This document shows positions 43,738-52,342 of a stretch of 64,000 nucleotides of DNA, piece after piece. Origin of the DNA: Nostocales cyanobacterium LEGE 11386. Lineage in GTDB: Bacteria; Cyanobacteriota; Cyanobacteriia; Cyanobacteriales; Nostocaceae. Each line of letters opens with the position of its first letter. Position 1 is the first letter of the stretch. Under the pieces are notes generated by a model. It saw only the letters and a program-made list of their open reading frames with translations. It did not search any database and was not told the origin of the DNA. The translations under genes were made by a program, and so were the position numbers. The stretch is from positions 1 through 64,000 of the forward strand of contig JADEXK010000030.1 in the NCBI GenBank assembly GCA_015207155.1, written 5' to 3'.

Positions 43738-44363
43738 GATTGTAGTCTCATGCAAAGTTGCGATCGCGACATAACAAAGAGTAGGCGCAAAGAGGAAGAG
43801 TTCACCGATCATTTGTACTTTGCCTATACAAGTAATTTCATTGTCGCCGTGTTTGCGTAGTGTGTTGGAAGTTATATTCTATTTGCATAGGCTGAAAAAA
43901 GTGAGATGCTTCCCTAATTTTTTCTCTCTTGTTAATAGGTATATTCCTCAAAATTTTAACATCATATTTTGATACACTTTTTAAATTAGTATTAAGTGCT
44001 TATTGAAACAAACATTTAGATCGAGATTTTGAATATGCTAATCTTGATTTTAAATTTATGTATATGCCGTAACTATTTTGTTTTTCTTAATATTTTTGTT
44101 ATCCAAAAAAATATGCTATTTGTTTTTGTGTTTCCATGGTAGTCTACATTCGATTCTAAAAACCCTGATATTAGCCACATGAAAGCAATTAGCTAATTTA
44201 AGGACTGGATTATATACAAAATATAGTATTTGCTAATTAATCAGTATTTTAGTAAAGCAAAGACACCGATATTTTAGAGATTGATTATCATAGAGTTATT
44301 AACTTTCAGATTGAGTTAACACTGAAAACGATATCTGAACCTTCGCAAACAGGTTATTTTAAC
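43738..44363. other. AT-rich spacer upstream of the diguanylate cyclase
   Basis: About 600 bp, mostly A/T, with no convincing gene, RNA or terminator. Confidence 0.45.
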
Positions 44364-45659
44364 ATGTTCGCCTCCAAAATCTTAGTTGTTGAAGATGAAA
44401 AAGTCCTAGCGTTAAATATTATAAATACTTTACAGAAGTTAGGATACAATGTTCCGGAAATCACTTATTCTGGAGAGGATGCAATAAAAAAAGTAGCAGA
44501 AACGCATCCACATCTAGTATTAATTGATATATCCTTATCGGGAAAAATCGATGGTGTGAAAGTAGCAGATACTATCCAAAGAGATTTCCATATTCCCGTG
44601 TTGTATTTAATTGAGTATTCAGAATATAAATTACATAATCAGCGACTAAGTGAGCCTTTTAGCTATATATTGAAACCATTTGCTGAAACAGACCTGCATA
44701 TTGCTGTGGAAATGGCTATTTATCAGCACCAGGTTAAGCAAAAATTGCAGGAAGAAAAACAAAGACTGGAGTCGGTGATTGACAGTATGCCCTGTGCAGT
44801 AATTGTCACATATACCAGTGGTTGTATCCAAATGATGAATCCAATGGCGGAAGCACTAACTGGTTGGCAGCAAGATGAAGCGTTTGGGAAAGATTTAGCA
44901 GAAGTTGTAAATTTAGTTGACAAAGATATGGACGAAGCAATTGAGAATTTAGCAACACAGGTAATGGAAGCAGGAGAGGTTTTGAGCCTACCAGAAAAAT
45001 GTACACTGATTGCCAAAGATGGTAGAGAAATACCGATTGGAGATAATATCGCACCCATCCGCGATCGCAATGGCCAGATTACGGGCGCAGTGTTAGTTTT
45101 TCAAGACATTACTCAACGCAAGCAGATGGAGGCGCAACTGCTGCGGAATGCTTTTTATGACGGACTAACAGCATTACCCAATCGAGTGTTATTTTTAGAT
45201 CGACTCAAGCAAGCAATAGAACGCAGAAAACGACGCACCGATTATCAATTCGCAGTTTTGTTTTTGGATTTAGATGGCTTCAAGGGGATTAACGATCGCT
45301 TTGGGCATGGCATGGGAGATGATTTTTTAGTCGCGATCGCCCGCCGCTTAGAGTCGTGTGTACGCAGTGGCGATACTGTAGGGCGATTTGGTGGTGATGA
45401 ATTTGCCGTACTGTTAGAGGAAATTAAAGACGTTACTGATGCCACAAACGTCGCCAAACGGATTCAAGATACCTTAGGGTTGCCACTTAGCCTCAATGGA
45501 CATCAGATATACACCACAGCCAGCATTGGTATTGCCTTGAATAGCGGTGGTTATGATGAACCTGAAAGCCTACTGCGGGATGCAGATATTGCCATGTACC
45601 GTGCTAAAAAGCAGGGAAAAGCTCGTTATGGCGTATTTGATCAGGCTACCAATTGTTAA
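44364..45659 (+). CDS. REC-PAS-GGDEF diguanylate cyclase
   Basis: A 431-aa response regulator. The receiver domain (1-120, KILVVEDEKVLALNI, phospho-acceptor in LVLIDISL) is followed by a PAS domain (about 135-255, VIDSMPCAVIVTYTSG, then PAC NGQITGAVLVFQDITQRKQ). The GGDEF domain (about 265-430) has the intact active site G343-F347 (GGDEF) and the metal site FLDLDGFKGIND. An RxxD inhibitory site is not evident. It makes c-di-GMP. No cognate kinase adjacent. Confidence 0.9.
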   Translation: MFASKILVVEDEKVLALNIINTLQKLGYNVPEITYSGEDAIKKVAETHPHLVLIDISLSGKIDGVKVADTIQRDFHIPVLYLIEYSEYKLHNQRLSEPFSYILKPFAETDLHIAVEMAIYQHQVKQKLQEEKQRLESVIDSMPCAVIVTYTSGCIQMMNPMAEALTGWQQDEAFGKDLAEVVNLVDKDMDEAIENLATQVMEAGEVLSLPEKCTLIAKDGREIPIGDNIAPIRDRNGQITGAVLVFQDITQRKQMEAQLLRNAFYDGLTALPNRVLFLDRLKQAIERRKRRTDYQFAVLFLDLDGFKGINDRFGHGMGDDFLVAIARRLESCVRSGDTVGRFGGDEFAVLLEEIKDVTDATNVAKRIQDTLGLPLSLNGHQIYTTASIGIALNSGGYDEPESLLRDADIAMYRAKKQGKARYGVFDQATNC

Positions 45660-45882
45660 CTTATTTTATCCAAAACACTTAATCCAGGGGCATTTACCGA
45701 TATTTGGGACAATAAAACATTTTTTATTTGCTAAGAAATATTAATTATTTAAAACACTAAAATTATTCAGCCTGATTAAACTTACGCATAAATAAATACT
45801 TATAAAGAATTAACTACACACATCACCAGCAAACTGCGGAGTATCTTGGAAATAGAAGTTTAATAGTTGTTGAGTGGGGATC

Positions 45883-46197
45883 ATGAATACACAAGAATTC
45901 CTACGATTGATTGAAAAACAGCGCTCATGTCCCCAGACATTGCCAAAAGCGCTGCAAGCACTGTGGTATGAAAAACAAGGTGATTGGGACAACGCTCACG
46001 AAATAGTGCAAAATGCCAGTGATGCTGATAGTGCCTGGGTTCATGCCTATCTACATCGCAAAGAAGGTGATTTGAGCAATGCTCGTTACTGGTATCAACG
46101 CAGTCATCAGCCAGAGTGCCTAGAAGAGCTAAATCAGGAATGGGAAAAGATTACTTCTTATTTATTAAAGAAGATTAACGAAACTCATGGATGCTAA
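45883..46197 (+). CDS. Hypothetical TPR-like small protein
   Basis: A 104-aa protein. The pattern ALWYEKQGDWDNAHEIVQNA...WVHAYLHRKEGDLSNARYWYQRS is a pair of TPR-like helical hairpins. The ATG at 45883 is preferred over GTG at 45874. It overlaps the downstream pentapeptide-repeat gene by 11 bp, so the two are probably co-translated. Confidence 0.7.
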   Translation: MNTQEFLRLIEKQRSCPQTLPKALQALWYEKQGDWDNAHEIVQNASDADSAWVHAYLHRKEGDLSNARYWYQRSHQPECLEELNQEWEKITSYLLKKINETHGC

Positions 46198-46555
46198 AGA
46201 ACTAAAGCGGCGTTATGCCTTGGGAGAGAGATATTTTCCCGCCGTGAACTTGAGTAGAGCCAAGCTAATTGGAGCCGATTTGCCGGGAATCAATTTGTGG
46301 GGAGCGAATTTGAGTCTCGCTAATTTAGCTAAAGCCAAACTCTGGGGAGCAGACTTGAGTAGAGCTAACCTAGCCAAAGCGAATTTGACTAAAGCTAATT
46401 TGTCTGGCGTTAAACTGAATGAGGCAAATCTCCGGGGAGCCAAACTCAATTTAGCTAAGTTGTATGGAGCAGACCTGAGAGGGGCTTACTATGATGAAAG
46501 TACCCGGTTTTCTAAAGGTTTTGACCCCATCAGTAGAAATATGCAAAAACTTTAA
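46187..46555 (+). CDS. Pentapeptide-repeat protein
   Basis: A 122-aa protein. From about residue 20 to 105 it shows A(D/N)LxxA pentapeptides (IGADL, WGANLSLANLAKAKL, SRANLAKANLTKANL), forming a right-handed quadrilateral beta-helix. Function unknown, as in most cyanobacterial members. The start overlaps the TPR-like gene. Confidence 0.9.
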   Translation: MDAKELKRRYALGERYFPAVNLSRAKLIGADLPGINLWGANLSLANLAKAKLWGADLSRANLAKANLTKANLSGVKLNEANLRGAKLNLAKLYGADLRGAYYDESTRFSKGFDPISRNMQKL

Positions 46556-46574
46556 CTATGTTTGAAATTCCCAA

Positions 46575-47390
46575 TTACAACTCCTCAGCTTCAGGAAGCG
46601 GGAATATTTCGCCGTCTAAGTAAGCCTGAAAGTGCTTTTGGAAGTACAGCCAAGAAGTCATATCTTCCCCATCTGAGAATAATTTCGGGGCTTGTTTATA
46701 CAGAGGAACGCGGGTATTAATTTGCTCCTGAAGTAATTGGGACAACTCTGTAAAACCATTTACTTTACTCCCAGCAGCACTATAGATCAGATAACCGGAG
46801 CGATTGCCCATTTTCATCCAAGGCAACCATTGACCAATTCTATCCCAACTGAGTCTAAGTTGAGACACGGAAACTAGTTCTGAATTAAATAAATCTGCTG
46901 TTGGCACAGCTAGTTTGAACAATTCCGTTGCTTGATAAGTTGGATAAGGGCTGTATTCAGCAAATTTTGGATCTTCAGCCAGTGGATTAGGATACGTGGG
47001 AAAAATATCAAAAACAAAAGTTGTAGTATCTCCCTCAATCTGTGCAGGAAATTTGCCTTGAAACTGACCCTGCACAGGATTATTAGCAACGTGCATTACA
47101 GGTACAGTTTCCCCTGTCCAGGGATTCTCCCATTTTTGCAGAATCTCATTTGTTTGTGGGTTGAGGTAGTAAGTCAATTCCCTGGAAGTAAAATCCCAAC
47201 TACCCTCTGCTGTGGGAATGCACCTACTGACGCTGACTCCCGACATTTTAAACAGAAGTTTTCGCTTCTCACCAGGGATAAAGCTGTAAATTTTACCTGT
47301 CCAGATGAGGAATGTGGATTGGCTAGGATCAAGGGAAGAACGAGTTTTCACCCATTGCTCTGCATCCAATTCTTGAACTTGGGCAACCAT
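46575..47390 (-). CDS. DUF1838 family protein
   Basis: A 271-aa soluble protein with WVKTRSSLDPSQSTFLIWTGKIYSF, RELTYYLNP, ILQKWENPWTGETVPVMHVANNPVQGQF and a C-terminal EDMTSWLYFQKHFQAYLDGE. I recognise the DUF1838 family by this layout; function not known to me. The start is the ATG for MVAQVQEL, supported by AAGGAG 7 bp upstream; the longer frame to 47459 is not supported. Convergent with the pentapeptide gene. Confidence 0.75.
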   Translation of the reverse strand: MVAQVQELDAEQWVKTRSSLDPSQSTFLIWTGKIYSFIPGEKRKLLFKMSGVSVSRCIPTAEGSWDFTSRELTYYLNPQTNEILQKWENPWTGETVPVMHVANNPVQGQFQGKFPAQIEGDTTTFVFDIFPTYPNPLAEDPKFAEYSPYPTYQATELFKLAVPTADLFNSELVSVSQLRLSWDRIGQWLPWMKMGNRSGYLIYSAAGSKVNGFTELSQLLQEQINTRVPLYKQAPKLFSDGEDMTSWLYFQKHFQAYLDGEIFPLPEAEEL

Positions 47391-47517
47391 CTCCTGTCTC
47401 CTTATGAACTGATAAACAAAGCGTAATACTAAATAGCCGCCATGAACTTTATACACCACATGAAAAAGGATTGGGGACTGGGAAGAGGCAAGGCGGAGGC
47501 AGACTTAATGGGCAAAG

Positions 47518-48624
47518 TCAGGAAATAAACCCTGTCTCTTTCAGCAGCAGCCCTAGTTCTGCATGACGAAGTTTCGTGTCCTTCTTGTTGTTTTCCCACA
47601 TCTGAGAAAAGAAGTCTTGCATCAGCGCAATGATCCTGCGGTATTTGACGATACTTGCAACATAGAACTCATCTAACTTTATATCCCCGTCAGCATGTAT
47701 CTGCTCGATGTTGTCGAGTAATATAGACCCCAATTCATAGAGTTTGAAGCCTTCTTTTATACCATATTTTTCCCTTATCCTGTGTTTATTGTTCTCCGAA
47801 CATAAATCATAGAGCGAGCGAATCAGGTGTCCAATATTTCGCAGGATTTCTCCGTAGTCATAAAACGTGTTCTGCTCAAAGAAAGACTTTTCATGTGGAG
47901 TTAACATGAAACTTTTGTCAAGTACCAAACCAAAATCGGTCAAATATGTCTGCTCGCCGTCGGTAAGGACATTGCGAAAATGTGCGTCGAAGTGGATGAT
48001 TCCCTTCGTCCTCAAAAAGTTAATCGTCGTGCGTAAGTCATCTAGAGGTTGCTGAAGTTTGTTGGGGTTTTCTTGCAGCCATGTTTCCAGAACATGCGGT
48101 ATGTACTCTAGAAACAGAACCAACTCATAATTAGCGATCGCTCTATCTAACACATACTTCCCGGCGTTCTCACTATTGCCCCAGTATTTTACATAATCTT
48201 TTATACTCGACCTATCCACATCCGCACGCCGTCCGTTCCAGGAAATAATCCGATAATGGTACATCAGTGGAAAGGTGGCGATCGCTCCTGCCAATACCCA
48301 GTTTGTCGTCTTGATATGGGTTACGAGTTCGCGGAACACCCCAAAACCAGTGGAACCGAAGCCGTAATTACAGTAAGTCGGCAGATCATAGAGGTTTCTG
48401 GTGGAGAACTGGTTGTCAAATTCGATGTTCGTAACTGGAACACGTTTCACAAAGACCTTGGATTCCCCAAGAACGATAGTGTGATTTTGTCCCCAACCCG
48501 TGCTAGATTCCTTCGACTCACTATTGACAAATAGAGAACGCAATTGTGCATTATCTAACTGAGCGATTTGTGAACTAAGTTTGAAGTATCTCTTCCTTCT
48601 AAGTTCTATATGGTTCTTATCCAT
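47518..48624 (-). CDS. Protein-kinase-like protein
   Basis: A 368-aa protein with a divergent eukaryotic-type kinase core. A nucleotide-binding lysine candidate is in VFVKRVP. The catalytic loop HFDAHFRNVL (HxDxxxxN) and the metal motif TDFGLVLD are intact. Hinge-like LVLFLEYIPHVLETWL. It lacks a clear glycine-rich loop (GWGQNHTIVLG may serve). It could be a Ser/Thr kinase or a small-molecule kinase. Start at MDKNHIEL, preceded by GGGGGG. No membrane segment. Confidence 0.65.
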   Translation of the reverse strand: MDKNHIELRRKRYFKLSSQIAQLDNAQLRSLFVNSESKESSTGWGQNHTIVLGESKVFVKRVPVTNIEFDNQFSTRNLYDLPTYCNYGFGSTGFGVFRELVTHIKTTNWVLAGAIATFPLMYHYRIISWNGRRADVDRSSIKDYVKYWGNSENAGKYVLDRAIANYELVLFLEYIPHVLETWLQENPNKLQQPLDDLRTTINFLRTKGIIHFDAHFRNVLTDGEQTYLTDFGLVLDKSFMLTPHEKSFFEQNTFYDYGEILRNIGHLIRSLYDLCSENNKHRIREKYGIKEGFKLYELGSILLDNIEQIHADGDIKLDEFYVASIVKYRRIIALMQDFFSQMWENNKKDTKLRHAELGLLLKETGFIS

Positions 48625-48767
48625 TTCCCCCCGTCTAGGCACAGCGTGAAAAAATTTATTCTATATTTCATTGATTTGTAAGTATTATTTTTTGTTTTTT
48701 CTCTTACATCCTTATACCCAAAAAACATTCATATTGAGAGTTTGCGCTTTTCTTAGTGCTATTCCAC

Positions 48768-49973
48768 TCAGCACTTTTTCAAGTCAGGTTCTGAAAGTTG
48801 ACTATCAAGATGACGAAACAAAAATATCCAAAGTGGTAGAGAACTATTAATAGCGATGAGTCGCACTAAATGACCTGTTGTCACAATTTCCACATTATGA
48901 TTCAATGCCAGTGATACCAAAATCATTTCTGGCGCTCCCCCTGGTGCTGTGACTAAAAGACAAGTTAACCAGTCCCAAGAGGTTAATTGCATGGCCAACA
49001 TCGCAGCGATCGCACCAGCCGCCAGAGTCATACCTACAGACATAAAGGCGTAACCTATAGCTTTTTTATCTAAATTGGGTTTATCTCCCCAATACTCACC
49101 AATGGTAATTCCAAGCAGCAGTTGACCTAATAACTTGATGAATAATGGCGGGTTAAAGTTAACATCACCCACAAAGGGCAGCCAATGCAATAAAGGATTA
49201 AAAGCTATACCAATCAACAATGCACCAAAAAACTCGGCAGCAGGAATTTTGCACAATGCAGCCAGATAAACGACTAATCCGGTAACCACTAATGCTAATA
49301 AGAGTAATCCTAGTTGGGATGGATTAAAACTCACTAATGTATTTGTAATCGGCAACGTTTGCGGATTGAGGAAATTAGCAACTGATGTCCGAGCAATTAA
49401 AGGAATAAGTAATACTACAGAGGTGACGCGAATTGCCTGAACTAGCGCTACCAGAGTAACATTTCTATCGTAATCGGCAGCAATAGATGCCATGACTCCC
49501 ACACCACCAGGAACTGTAGCCAGCATCGATGTTAATAGGTTGGTTTTACTCAAGCGGGAGTAAATGTAGCCAATGCAGCTACCACTTAGCAGCAGAAATA
49601 AGGTGAGAAAAATAAATATAGGAATACCAGCAGCCAGACTGGTTAAATTGTTACTGCTACTTGAAGCACCAACAGACAGTCCAACTAGTGCCATACCCAC
49701 CTTTCTGGCATTTCGATTAGGTTTGGGTGAATATTTATAAAAAATCCGACATCCTTGCAGAACTACTGCACCAGAAGCAAGTCCGCCAAATATCCAGGCA
49801 ATTCCGCCAATGTGTAACTTTGCTAAGGCCAAACCCAAAGGCAATGCCAGTAGTATTTCTAGGCTCAAGACAATTAGTTGCTTGATAGATAACTGTTGTC
49901 GAGCAACAGCAGGATTTTTAGGATTGGCTTCCTCTAAAGGTGGAGCAACACTTAAATTGTGATTCATCGACAC
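48768..49973 (-). CDS. AbrB-family membrane protein (duplicated TIGR03082-type)
   Basis: A 401-aa protein with about ten to twelve hydrophobic segments in two similar halves. Each contains the GG.P repeat motif (LATVPGGVGVMASIA; LVTAPGGAPEMILVSLA). The family is misnamed 'ammonia monooxygenase/AbrB'. It is thought to be a transporter of unknown substrate. The soluble N-terminal tail is about 25 residues. Confidence 0.8.
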   Translation of the reverse strand: MSMNHNLSVAPPLEEANPKNPAVARQQLSIKQLIVLSLEILLALPLGLALAKLHIGGIAWIFGGLASGAVVLQGCRIFYKYSPKPNRNARKVGMALVGLSVGASSSSNNLTSLAAGIPIFIFLTLFLLLSGSCIGYIYSRLSKTNLLTSMLATVPGGVGVMASIAADYDRNVTLVALVQAIRVTSVVLLIPLIARTSVANFLNPQTLPITNTLVSFNPSQLGLLLLALVVTGLVVYLAALCKIPAAEFFGALLIGIAFNPLLHWLPFVGDVNFNPPLFIKLLGQLLLGITIGEYWGDKPNLDKKAIGYAFMSVGMTLAAGAIAAMLAMQLTSWDWLTCLLVTAPGGAPEMILVSLALNHNVEIVTTGHLVRLIAINSSLPLWIFLFRHLDSQLSEPDLKKC

Positions 49974-50102
49974 TGGCTTTTTAAATTACTTTAACTATGC
50001 ACTCAAACTAACGCGGTAAGCAAAGCTATGTCCTCAGACTTATCGCTTAGGAGTTTATATTTGTTGTGGGTGGTACGCCGCCAGTGTACCTGTTCTTAAA
50101 AA

Positions 50103-50203
50103 AACATGGGGAATGGGGAATGGGGATAAATAATAATTCCTTACTCAGCACTCAGCACTCAGCACTCAGCACTCAGCACTCAGCACTCAGCACTCAGCAC
50201 TTA
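50103..50203 (-). repeat. Composite repeat, inverse copy: CATTCCC array, AT-linker, CTGAGTG heptamers
   Basis: GGGGAATGGGGAATGGGG, then ATAAATAATAATTCCTTA, then eight ACTCAGC units. It is the reverse complement of the composite at 36338-36460, but with different numbers of units. Confidence 0.85.
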
Positions 50204-50238
50204 GAAAAGCACTTAATACTCATCACCGGAGATAGGTG

Positions 50239-51180
50239 CTAAGTGTAAACAGCAGCTGCAAAACGTTCAGCTAAATTAATAATGTCCTGTTTGCGGGCAA
50301 TTTGGTTGATCCATGCTTGGGGAATATTTTCTACACCGTAGTAAATTCCGGCTAACCCGCCAACGACAGCAGCAGTAGTATCTGTATCTCCACCTAAGTT
50401 AATGGCTTTCAGTACCGTTTCCGAATAAGACGAGCTATTTAGTAAACACCACAGAGATGATTCCAAGGTATCAATCACATAGCCACCAGAATTAATCTCT
50501 TCAACTGGTAGCTTGGCTATTTCGCCACTGAAGATCCTACCAAAATGTGGCTTTTCTAAGATATATTCACGCTCAGAGTAAATAGATTGAATTTTTTCTA
50601 ACCCTTGTAAATAAGCTGCTTGGGGGTTAGCCCCTTCTAATAGTGCGATTGCAATACTAATATAAATGCCGCAGGCCATTTGCGATCGCGCATGAGCATG
50701 AGTAATCGCTGAAACATCATGTACTCGCGCTATTAATTCGTTGAAAGTGACAATTTTATGACAATAAGCCATCGGCAAAATTCTCATCAAGGAACCATTG
50801 CCATTGCTGTTCTCCACCTTGCCACCTGCTTGATGAGGTAAAATACCCTGTTTGAGACGCATAATTGCAGCATGAGTAGTTTGACCGATATCAAACAAGT
50901 CTCCACGAGCAGTCCAGTAAGCTTGTTTGTACCAGCGCCAAAAAGAATTGGCGATCGCATCCAACGAATATCCTCTACATAAACTTTCTGCCAAGCAAAA
51001 CGTCAGAGAACTATCATCTGACCAAGTTCCCGGCGGTTGATTCCACGTACCGTAACCTAGCATCGTTGTCACGGGAGATTTAACTCGTTCAGCGCGGCTA
51101 GTAAACTCGACTGGCACACCCAACGCATCACCGACACATAAACCCATCAAACCAGATAACGTTTTTGTAGCGGTTAGCAT
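50239..51180 (-). CDS. ADP-ribosylglycohydrolase (DraG-like) family
   Basis: A 313-aa dinuclear-metal hydrolase with GLCVGDALGVPVEF, GTWSDDSSLTFCLAES and GGDTDTTAAVVGGLAG, giving the Asp metal ligands of DraG/ARH enzymes. DraG removes ADP-ribose from dinitrogenase reductase in some diazotrophs, but DraT is not seen here, so substrate remains open (protein or nucleotide-derived ADP-ribose). Confidence 0.88.
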   Translation of the reverse strand: MLTATKTLSGLMGLCVGDALGVPVEFTSRAERVKSPVTTMLGYGTWNQPPGTWSDDSSLTFCLAESLCRGYSLDAIANSFWRWYKQAYWTARGDLFDIGQTTHAAIMRLKQGILPHQAGGKVENSNGNGSLMRILPMAYCHKIVTFNELIARVHDVSAITHAHARSQMACGIYISIAIALLEGANPQAAYLQGLEKIQSIYSEREYILEKPHFGRIFSGEIAKLPVEEINSGGYVIDTLESSLWCLLNSSSYSETVLKAINLGGDTDTTAAVVGGLAGIYYGVENIPQAWINQIARKQDIINLAERFAAAVYT

Positions 51181-51399
51181 TATTCAATCTCCATAAAAAA
51201 TCCCAAAATTTAACTTTATAGATTTCCTTTATAAGTTGTTGTTATAGCTGCTACAGCCTGTTGTTTCATTCTATGTGAAAAACCAGAAAACCTAGTATTA
51301 ATTAAGTATTTTACTTGCTATATTTTCACTAAATTTTAATTTTTAGCTTGTGCCAGTTACTAAAGTGCCTACTTTTAATAATGTTCCTCAAGATACCCA

Positions 51400-51436
51400 G
51401 ATACCCGACTTCTTCAAGAAGTCGGGTATCTTTTTT
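51400..51436 (+). terminator. Rho-independent terminator upstream of 51516 gene
   Basis: GATACCCGACTTC / GAAGTCGGGTATC stem with loop TTCAA and six T. It points along the plus strand and lies 80 bp before the next plus-strand gene, with no plus-strand gene upstream, so it may end a short leader or small RNA. Confidence 0.85.
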
Positions 51437-51515
51437 GTTCAAATTATCTGGAACTTTTTTATACGGTATTCGACCTTGAATATAACAGCAAAACTTACAA
51501 AGTTTTTTCAATATT

Positions 51516-52052
51516 ATGAAAAAGTTACTCAAATCTTTCGTGGCAATTTCTGCCCTATCTTCTGTTGTAATTGCGCCTCTTGTTCTTAGTGCTGGTCAAG
51601 CTGTTGCTCAACCACAAAAAGGTACTGATGCTAGTTATGTTGGTGCTGGTATTGCAGCTGGTGTGACCAATGGTGGACAAGATAACGATGCTGCTAACTT
51701 TGGCGGTAATCTCACAGGTCGTGTGAAATTAGGTAATACACCATTTTCTGCACGTGGTAACGTCCTGTGGAATGATCAGACGAGTGCTATCATCCCAGAA
51801 GTTTCCGTAGACGTACCAATTGCTAATCGCACCAACGCTTATATAACTGGTGGTTATTCTTTTTTGGATAAAGATGGTTCACCCAGTCCCATTGGTAACA
51901 GGGATTCTGTAGTTGTAGGTGCTGGTGTGGAATCAGAAGTGGCTAACAACTTCCTCGTTTACACCAATGCCAAAGTTGGACTTCGTGCCTACGAAAACAG
52001 TCCCGCTTCTGCTATTAGCATTAATGGTGGTTTAGGCTATCGCTTTAGGTAG
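51516..52052 (+). CDS. Probable outer-membrane beta-barrel / surface protein
   Basis: A 178-aa protein. The signal peptide (about 1-31, cleaved after AVA) is followed by an acidic mature part of alternating hydrophobic strands (SYVGAGIAAGV, GRVKLGNTPFSARGNV, AYITGGYSFLDKD, VVVGAGVESEVANNFLVY, INGGLGYRFR) and a C-terminal aromatic Phe, as in outer-membrane barrels. Probably an eight-strand barrel of OmpA/opacity type; cyanobacterial member of unknown function. A terminator (51400-51436) lies in its leader. Confidence 0.7.
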   Translation: MKKLLKSFVAISALSSVVIAPLVLSAGQAVAQPQKGTDASYVGAGIAAGVTNGGQDNDAANFGGNLTGRVKLGNTPFSARGNVLWNDQTSAIIPEVSVDVPIANRTNAYITGGYSFLDKDGSPSPIGNRDSVVVGAGVESEVANNFLVYTNAKVGLRAYENSPASAISINGGLGYRFR

Positions 52053-52094
52053 GAACTAGGGACTGGGGAATCGGCATTGAGTACTAGTCTTTTT

Positions 52095-52178
52095 TACTCA
52101 GCACTCCCCTTCGACTTCGCTCAGAGCAAGCGCACTCAGAAAGGCACTCAGCACTCAGCACTCAGCACTCAGCACTTA
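52095..52178 (-). repeat. Heptamer array with embedded CTTCGACTTCGCTCAG element
   Basis: CTCAGCA units on both sides of CCCCTTCGACTTCGCTCAGAGCAAGCGCA, then five more heptamers. The same design is at 30523-30577. Confidence 0.8.
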
Positions 52179-52227
52179 AAAAAGCTGGTTTTGTCTGTGT
52201 TTTAACACTTAACAAAACCAGCTTTTT
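52179..52227. terminator. Bidirectional-looking terminator
   Basis: AAAAGCTGGTTTTGT and ACAAAACCAGCTTTT pair across an 18-base loop, with T-rich ends on both strands. It probably ends the barrel gene at 51516-52052. Confidence 0.7.
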
Positions 52228-52342
52228 GCCGTGTTAAAATTGGATTATTCCTCATATTTCCGACCGAATTACCGGGGATCACTCAGCCGAAAATCTGCTT
52301 CGGCGTTGACCGATGCCTTATTGAGAATACTATACAACTCTA

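Noticed and set aside
43609..43812. 67-aa minus-strand ORF as an intact gene
   Set aside because: Only a short stretch resembles the TnpB end; N-terminal part unrelated; listed only as a possible relic.
50143..50203. Heptamer arrays as CRISPR or minisatellite-coded gene
   Set aside because: Uninterrupted 7-bp units without spacers; no coding frame; typical Nostocales short tandem repeats.
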